Part shown: positions 31,646-35,137 of the stretch, one piece after another
Position numbering within the stretch: the stretch's first letter is position 1
Layout: each line of letters begins with the position of its first letter
Origin: an uncultured Coriobacteriales bacterium
Lineage (GTDB): Bacteria > Actinomycetota > Coriobacteriia > Coriobacteriales > UMGS124
Length of the DNA stretch: 35,137 nucleotides
Assembly (NCBI GenBank): GCA_902464015.1
Contig: CABQHM010000035.1
Location: forward strand, 1-35,137
Direction of reading: 5' to 3'
Notes under the pieces: model-generated
Told to the model about the DNA's origin: nothing
Seen by the model: the letters and a program-made list of their open reading frames with translations, nothing else
Database searches by the model: none
Program-made: the position numbers and the translations under genes

Positions 31646-33803
31646 GCTTGCCTTCGGCAACGTTCGCAAGTCCCTGCGCGACTTTGCCGTTTACTTTGCC
31701 ACGGTCGCCCTGGGCGTGGCTGTCTTTTACGCGTTTAACACCATTGCTGACCAGGCAGATTTTCTGAGCGGCGATGCCTCGGGCATTGTCGCGTCCATCG
31801 GCGGCATCATGCACGGGCTCACGGTTTTCCTTGCGCTGGTGCTGGGCTTCCTTATGGTGTATGCCAATAACTTCCTCGTTCGCAGGCGCAAGCGTGAGCT
31901 GGGTCTCTACCAGATGCTCGGTATGCGTCGCTCGCAGGTTTCGGCTGTGTTGGCGCTTGAGACACTTATCAGCGGCGTCGGCGCCTTCGTGTGCGGCTTG
32001 GCGCTTGGCGTGCTGTTGTCTCAGCTGCTTGTGTTTGTAACGGCGGCTCTCTTCCATGACACGATCACCACGTTCTCCTTCCGCTTCAGCCCTGAGGCTG
32101 CCTGGTTTACCTTTGAGTGCTTTGCTCTCATGTTTGCCGTAATGTTGCTGTTCAACATGCGGGCGCTTCGCCGTGTGCGCCTGGTTGACCTCATGGAAGC
32201 CGATCGCGTGAACGAGGAGGTCAAGCTGCGGAGCTTACCTGCCTCGGTGGTCGTTTTCCTGGTTGGCGCCGTTCTCATTGGCGTGTCGTATGCTCGCCTG
32301 TTGCATGACGGACTGCCTGTTGCGGGCTTTGAGGGGGAGGCGGGGCGCGCCTTCTGCATCACCACTGGAATGGTGTGCGCCGGCACGGTAGCGGTCTTCT
32401 ATGCGCTTTCGGGGTTCCTGGTGAGCCTCATGCAAAGGGTTCCGCGTGTGTACTGGCGTGGCCTCAACATGCTCACGCTGCGCCAGCTCAACTCGCGCGT
32501 AAACACGGCGTCCGGTTCCATGGCGGCCATCTCGATGATCTTGTTTCTCGCCATCACGGCGGTCACAACGGGCGTAAGCGTGTGCTCGGCGTTTACCTCC
32601 ACCATTGAGGAACACAATCCTTATGATGCTTCCATCGACGTGTGGTACTTTGATTCCGATTCGCCCAGTTCGCTCCAGTCCCTTCCTCGTACTTCGGACG
32701 GCCAAGTCGCGCCGGGCTATGGTGCCGCCACCGAAGAGCACGATGTTGTGCAGATGCTTGCCGATGCGGGTTACGACCTGTCTTCCGTGGCCGACTACAA
32801 CGTCCTTGAGCTGAGGGAAGCGTCGGGGCTTACCGAGAGGCCTATAGCATCTTTTGACGAGATGACCCGCGTTACCGGTGCTACCTTGCCTGCCAGCGTT
32901 GCAGGTATGACCTCCGATGGCGGTATTCAGGTGGTTGGCGTGTCCGAGTTCAACGCATTGCGCTCCCTTCTGGGCCTCGACCCCATCGAGCTCGGCGAGG
33001 ATGAGTACGCGATGGTCTGCGACTTGGGCGAGAGTCTTCGCGATTTTTATAGCCAGGTGATGCACGCCGGCTACACGGTAACGCTGGCAGGCAGGGACCT
33101 TGTTCCGTCGACTGTCGGAGTCATCGATGACGCCTCCGGCGCCCTGTCCAACTCCATCGTTGGATCAAACCCCGGGTACTTCATCGTCCCCGACGACATC
33201 GCGGCACAGGCACCGTGTGCTTCGGCGTATATCAACATGCGGTACAAGAGCGGCATGAATGAAGAGGCGCGCGAGCTGATGAATGAGCTTGTAAACCTCC
33301 AGACGGGTGACATCTTCAAAGAGGGGCAGACGACGTTTGCATACATCGGGAACGTGATTCAGAAAGAGGAGTCATGGTCTGCGATGAACAGCATGACCGG
33401 CATCGTGAGCTACATGGCGGTCTACATTGGCTTTGTGCTTGTGGTGTCGTGTGCGGCAATTCTCGCAATTCAGCAGCTTTGCGCCACAACCGACGCCCAG
33501 CATAGCTGGAGGCTTCTGTGGGAGCTGGGCTGTCCGCGCAAACTTGTGTACCGCTGCTTGCTTATGCAGACGCTCGTGTACTTCTTGCTTCCGCTTGTTG
33601 TGGCGCTGGCGCACAGTATGGTGGCGCTCAGCGTAATGCGTGACGTCGTGGAAATCTTTGGTGCCTTCGACATCACGACGGCGGCAATCTCGAACGGCGC
33701 TCTGTTCGTGGCAGTGTACGGCGCCTATCTCTTTGCGTCGTATCGCCTGAGCCGTAGCATGGTCAATGCAACGATGGGTAACGCCGGGCGTTTGAGCGCA
33801 TAG
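31635..33803 (+). CDS. Bce-type ABC permease
   Basis: A 722-residue permease. Seven helices in the first ~305 residues are followed by a large external domain (about 315-585), then three helices (about 590-720): the 10-helix BceB architecture, with FtsX-like parts at both ends. The external domain, about 270 residues, is somewhat larger than the approximately 200 of well-studied BceB proteins and is where substrate specificity and signalling to the kinase usually lie. It begins MIAKLAFGNVRKSLRDFAVYF, typical of the family. ATG 31635 overlaps the ATPase stop by 11 bases and follows GGGGGAGAC. Exact drug specificity cannot be predicted. A strong hairpin terminator follows. Confidence 0.93.
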   Translation: MIAKLAFGNVRKSLRDFAVYFATVALGVAVFYAFNTIADQADFLSGDASGIVASIGGIMHGLTVFLALVLGFLMVYANNFLVRRRKRELGLYQMLGMRRSQVSAVLALETLISGVGAFVCGLALGVLLSQLLVFVTAALFHDTITTFSFRFSPEAAWFTFECFALMFAVMLLFNMRALRRVRLVDLMEADRVNEEVKLRSLPASVVVFLVGAVLIGVSYARLLHDGLPVAGFEGEAGRAFCITTGMVCAGTVAVFYALSGFLVSLMQRVPRVYWRGLNMLTLRQLNSRVNTASGSMAAISMILFLAITAVTTGVSVCSAFTSTIEEHNPYDASIDVWYFDSDSPSSLQSLPRTSDGQVAPGYGAATEEHDVVQMLADAGYDLSSVADYNVLELREASGLTERPIASFDEMTRVTGATLPASVAGMTSDGGIQVVGVSEFNALRSLLGLDPIELGEDEYAMVCDLGESLRDFYSQVMHAGYTVTLAGRDLVPSTVGVIDDASGALSNSIVGSNPGYFIVPDDIAAQAPCASAYINMRYKSGMNEEARELMNELVNLQTGDIFKEGQTTFAYIGNVIQKEESWSAMNSMTGIVSYMAVYIGFVLVVSCAAILAIQQLCATTDAQHSWRLLWELGCPRKLVYRCLLMQTLVYFLLPLVVALAHSMVALSVMRDVVEIFGAFDITTAAISNGALFVAVYGAYLFASYRLSRSMVNATMGNAGRLSA

Positions 33804-33833
33804 GGACAGAAACCGCAGGCAGAATCATTGCAT

Positions 33834-33878
33834 GGGGTCCCGGGTCGGTTCAAAGCCGTTCCCCGGGACCCCTGTTTG
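33834..33878 (+). terminator. Terminator after the Bce permease
   Basis: A perfect 11-base stem, GGGGTCCCGGG (33834-33844) with CCCGGGACCCC (33862-33872), with an extra inner CGG/CCG pairing, is followed by TGTTTG. The T-run is short. The sortase gene converges on it from the right, and nothing else was found from 33879 to 34033. Confidence 0.8.
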
Positions 33879-34033
33879 TATGGCAATCATTCAGATGCGG
33901 CAGGGTTGTATCGCTTGCACCTCCGTTCACGAGTAGAACTTGTCTGTTTACGGCGCAGTTGGCGCATGGCGAGTTCGCGCAGCGGGGCGAGCTGCTAGCC
34001 GCTTATCATTCAGGATTGCGGGCAACAGGAGGC

Positions 34034-34864
34034 CTAACAAGTCCAAAGCGCGAGCGTGCGCCAGCGCTGCATGGCAAAGTCGCTCGAGCAGGTGACAAGC
34101 GTGATGCAGCGTGTAGCGCTGGCAAGCATCTGGTCGGCCTGGGAAGAGAGGGCATCGGCTTGTGCAGCGATGCCCTCAAGCCATGCACGGAAAACGCATG
34201 TCTCGGCCTGATCGGTGTCCCCGCCTGCACCTTCTTCCCAGTCGAACCGCTGGATTTCTTGCCAGCTCGCGTCTACCCGCAGGGCGCAGAGGGGTTCTGC
34301 CTGCACGAGCACCTCGGGCGTCTCCCAGGTCAAGGGGCCGAGTCTGTCAAACCTCTCTTGGAGGTATGCCTCCTGAAGCTGGGAGAACATGCCCGAGGTG
34401 CTCGTCATATGGTGGGCGTACGCGCAGACGTGCCGTGCACTTGCGCCATCGCAGCGCCTATCGAGAAAGGGCGTGCCGCTGCGAGCCGAGCGCCCCCACA
34501 GGTCGTGCGTGAGATACCAGGCTTGGTCGTCCTCGCTGTGCGTGGCGACTACGGGCAGGTCGATGTCGGTGCCCTGTACGCTTACCCATGCTGCGACGGA
34601 CTGGTTCACCTCGTGCAGGGCGCCCCAATCGCGCCGGGCTTGCCGCGAGGCCCCGGTGCTTGCCGGGGAGTCTGTCGCGGCGGCGAGGGAGGGCGCGGCG
34701 CCCAGGCGGGTTGCTTGGGCGAGGTTCCCATAGCTGCGCGAGCACGCGGCCTCGTGCGCCACACTGCCCAAGCCGACGCCTATGCACACCGCACCGCACG
34801 CCAGCGCCCCCATGCCAATCGCCCTGCGTCGCGAGACGAGGGGCACACCCATCTGCCTAGACAT
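34034..34864 (-). CDS. Class B-like sortase
   Basis: A 276-residue transpeptidase anchored by an N-terminal helix (about 16-38, after Arg-rich VSRRRA). The catalytic core fits the class B pattern: AWVSVQGTDIDLPVV; YLTHDLWGRSARSGTPFLD; CAYAHHM (catalytic His, where most members have YGHNM); GMFSQL; LVTCSS (catalytic Cys) and RWRTLAL (catalytic Arg). It would cleave LPXTG-like signals and join proteins to the wall or to each other. Its start overlaps the end of the LPQTG protein gene by 8 bases, so that protein is the likely dedicated substrate. ATG 34864 has a modest ribosome site; ATG 34852 (fifth codon) is an alternative. Confidence 0.88.
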   Translation of the reverse strand: MSRQMGVPLVSRRRAIGMGALACGAVCIGVGLGSVAHEAACSRSYGNLAQATRLGAAPSLAAATDSPASTGASRQARRDWGALHEVNQSVAAWVSVQGTDIDLPVVATHSEDDQAWYLTHDLWGRSARSGTPFLDRRCDGASARHVCAYAHHMTSTSGMFSQLQEAYLQERFDRLGPLTWETPEVLVQAEPLCALRVDASWQEIQRFDWEEGAGGDTDQAETCVFRAWLEGIAAQADALSSQADQMLASATRCITLVTCSSDFAMQRWRTLALWTC

Positions 34865-35137
34865 GTCGCCTGGTTCTCAGCGATGCCCTCGAGGTACTTT
34901 TCGGGCGGATCCTTGGTACTTGTTGGGCGGGCTGGTCGCCTGTCTGCGCCTCATCGCTGCAGGCCGCACGCGCGCCATGAGACACGTCGGCGTATGCGAT
35001 GCGGGGCACACCGTCTTGGCCGTTGCCGCGCTTCTTGAGGACGAGAACGAGTCCCGCGAGCATGCAGATTCCGCCTACGCCCACCAGGCAGGCCCACATG
35101 AGGCCTTGGCCGGTTTGGGGAAGGTCTTCGCTGGGGG
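34857..35137 (-). CDS. LPXTG cell-wall-anchored surface protein (C-terminal end, runs off right edge)
   Basis: The last 93 residues of a surface protein are visible. They read S-E-D-L-P-Q-T-G (LPQTG at 35109-35123), then a hydrophobic helix MWACLVGVGGICMLAGLVLVL and KKR, the standard sorting signal. Unusually, the frame continues 59 residues beyond the start of the positive charge cluster instead of stopping within a few residues. The extra tail is Arg/Ala-rich and hydrophilic (QTGDQPAQQVPRIRPKS and similar) and ends within the sortase start. Whether it is translated as a true cytoplasmic tail, or reflects a shifted stop codon, cannot be decided from the sequence. The body of the protein lies to the right of the window. 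It is probably the substrate of the adjacent sortase. Confidence 0.85.
   Translation of the reverse strand, partial: PSEDLPQTGQGLMWACLVGVGGICMLAGLVLVLKKRGNGQDGVPRIAYADVSHGARAACSDEAQTGDQPAQQVPRIRPKSTSRASLRTRRHV

Noticed and set aside
33959..35038. A 359-codon plus-strand open frame
   Set aside because: It is antisense to the sortase and the LPQTG protein, which carry catalytic and sorting motifs on the minus strand.

Overview
The window is about 35 kb of GC-rich DNA from a Gram-positive actinobacterium, most likely a class Coriobacteriia gut or oral anaerobe (Eggerthellaceae, Atopobiaceae or Coriobacteriaceae; I cannot fix the family). The reasons are Tat-exported FAD/FMN 'fumarate-reductase-like' oxidoreductases, a polytopic membrane LuxR regulator next to one of them, an LPXTG protein with its sortase, ABC transporters paired with two-component systems, and strong GAGG-type ribosome binding sites. 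No rRNA, tRNA, CRISPR array, transposase or phage gene was seen.

Layout. 1-1049 (minus): N-terminal part of an ABC exporter, with a symmetric operator-like region upstream. 1447-7150 (plus): a response regulator, a histidine kinase, an ABC ATPase and a 1012-residue two-module FtsX-type permease, ending at a terminator. 7301-8624: a two-gene toxin-antitoxin-like pair (DUF3990 protein with ADP-ribosyltransferase-like motifs, then an HTH protein) behind a perfect inverted repeat. 8634-10694 (minus): a membrane O-acyltransferase with a C-terminal SGNH domain. 10979-14907 (plus): a protein with an RGG/RYDDR-rich tail, a MurE-type ligase with a non-DAP specificity motif overlapping a two-TOBE protein, and a universal stress protein. 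15052-16787: an ECF sigma factor and its membrane partner. 16881-18716: adenine deaminase. 18879-21006: an AAA-ATPase/PD-(D/E)XK protein overlapping a GNAT acetyltransferase. 21146-28360: a redox and regulator block, with a Tat FAD reductase (plus), a LysR regulator (minus), a Tat lipoprotein reductase with two FMN-binding domains (minus) and the membrane LuxR regulator (plus). 28473-28691: a 72-residue membrane protein. 28987-33803: a Bce-type peptide-sensing and resistance module (response regulator, intramembrane kinase, ATPase, permease). 34034-35137 (minus): a class B-like sortase overlapping the end of an LPQTG surface protein that runs off the window.

How the genes work together. The window is mainly cell-envelope and stress biology. 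Two kinase/ABC modules probably sense and remove envelope-active compounds. The Bce module has a BceR-type box before its regulator and a near-match before its transporter. MurE, the O-acyltransferase and the sortase modify the wall. The two flavoproteins probably reduce small organic electron acceptors outside the cytoplasm under LysR and LuxR control.

I found no wholly unprecedented multi-gene system. The strongest leads are the DUF3990/HTH pair with its operator, the Coriobacteriia-style RGG-tail protein, the MurE/TOBE overlap, the tandem FMN domains made by a 306-bp duplication, and the LPQTG protein with a 59-residue tail overlapping its sortase. All functional calls come from reading motifs by eye, without database searches.
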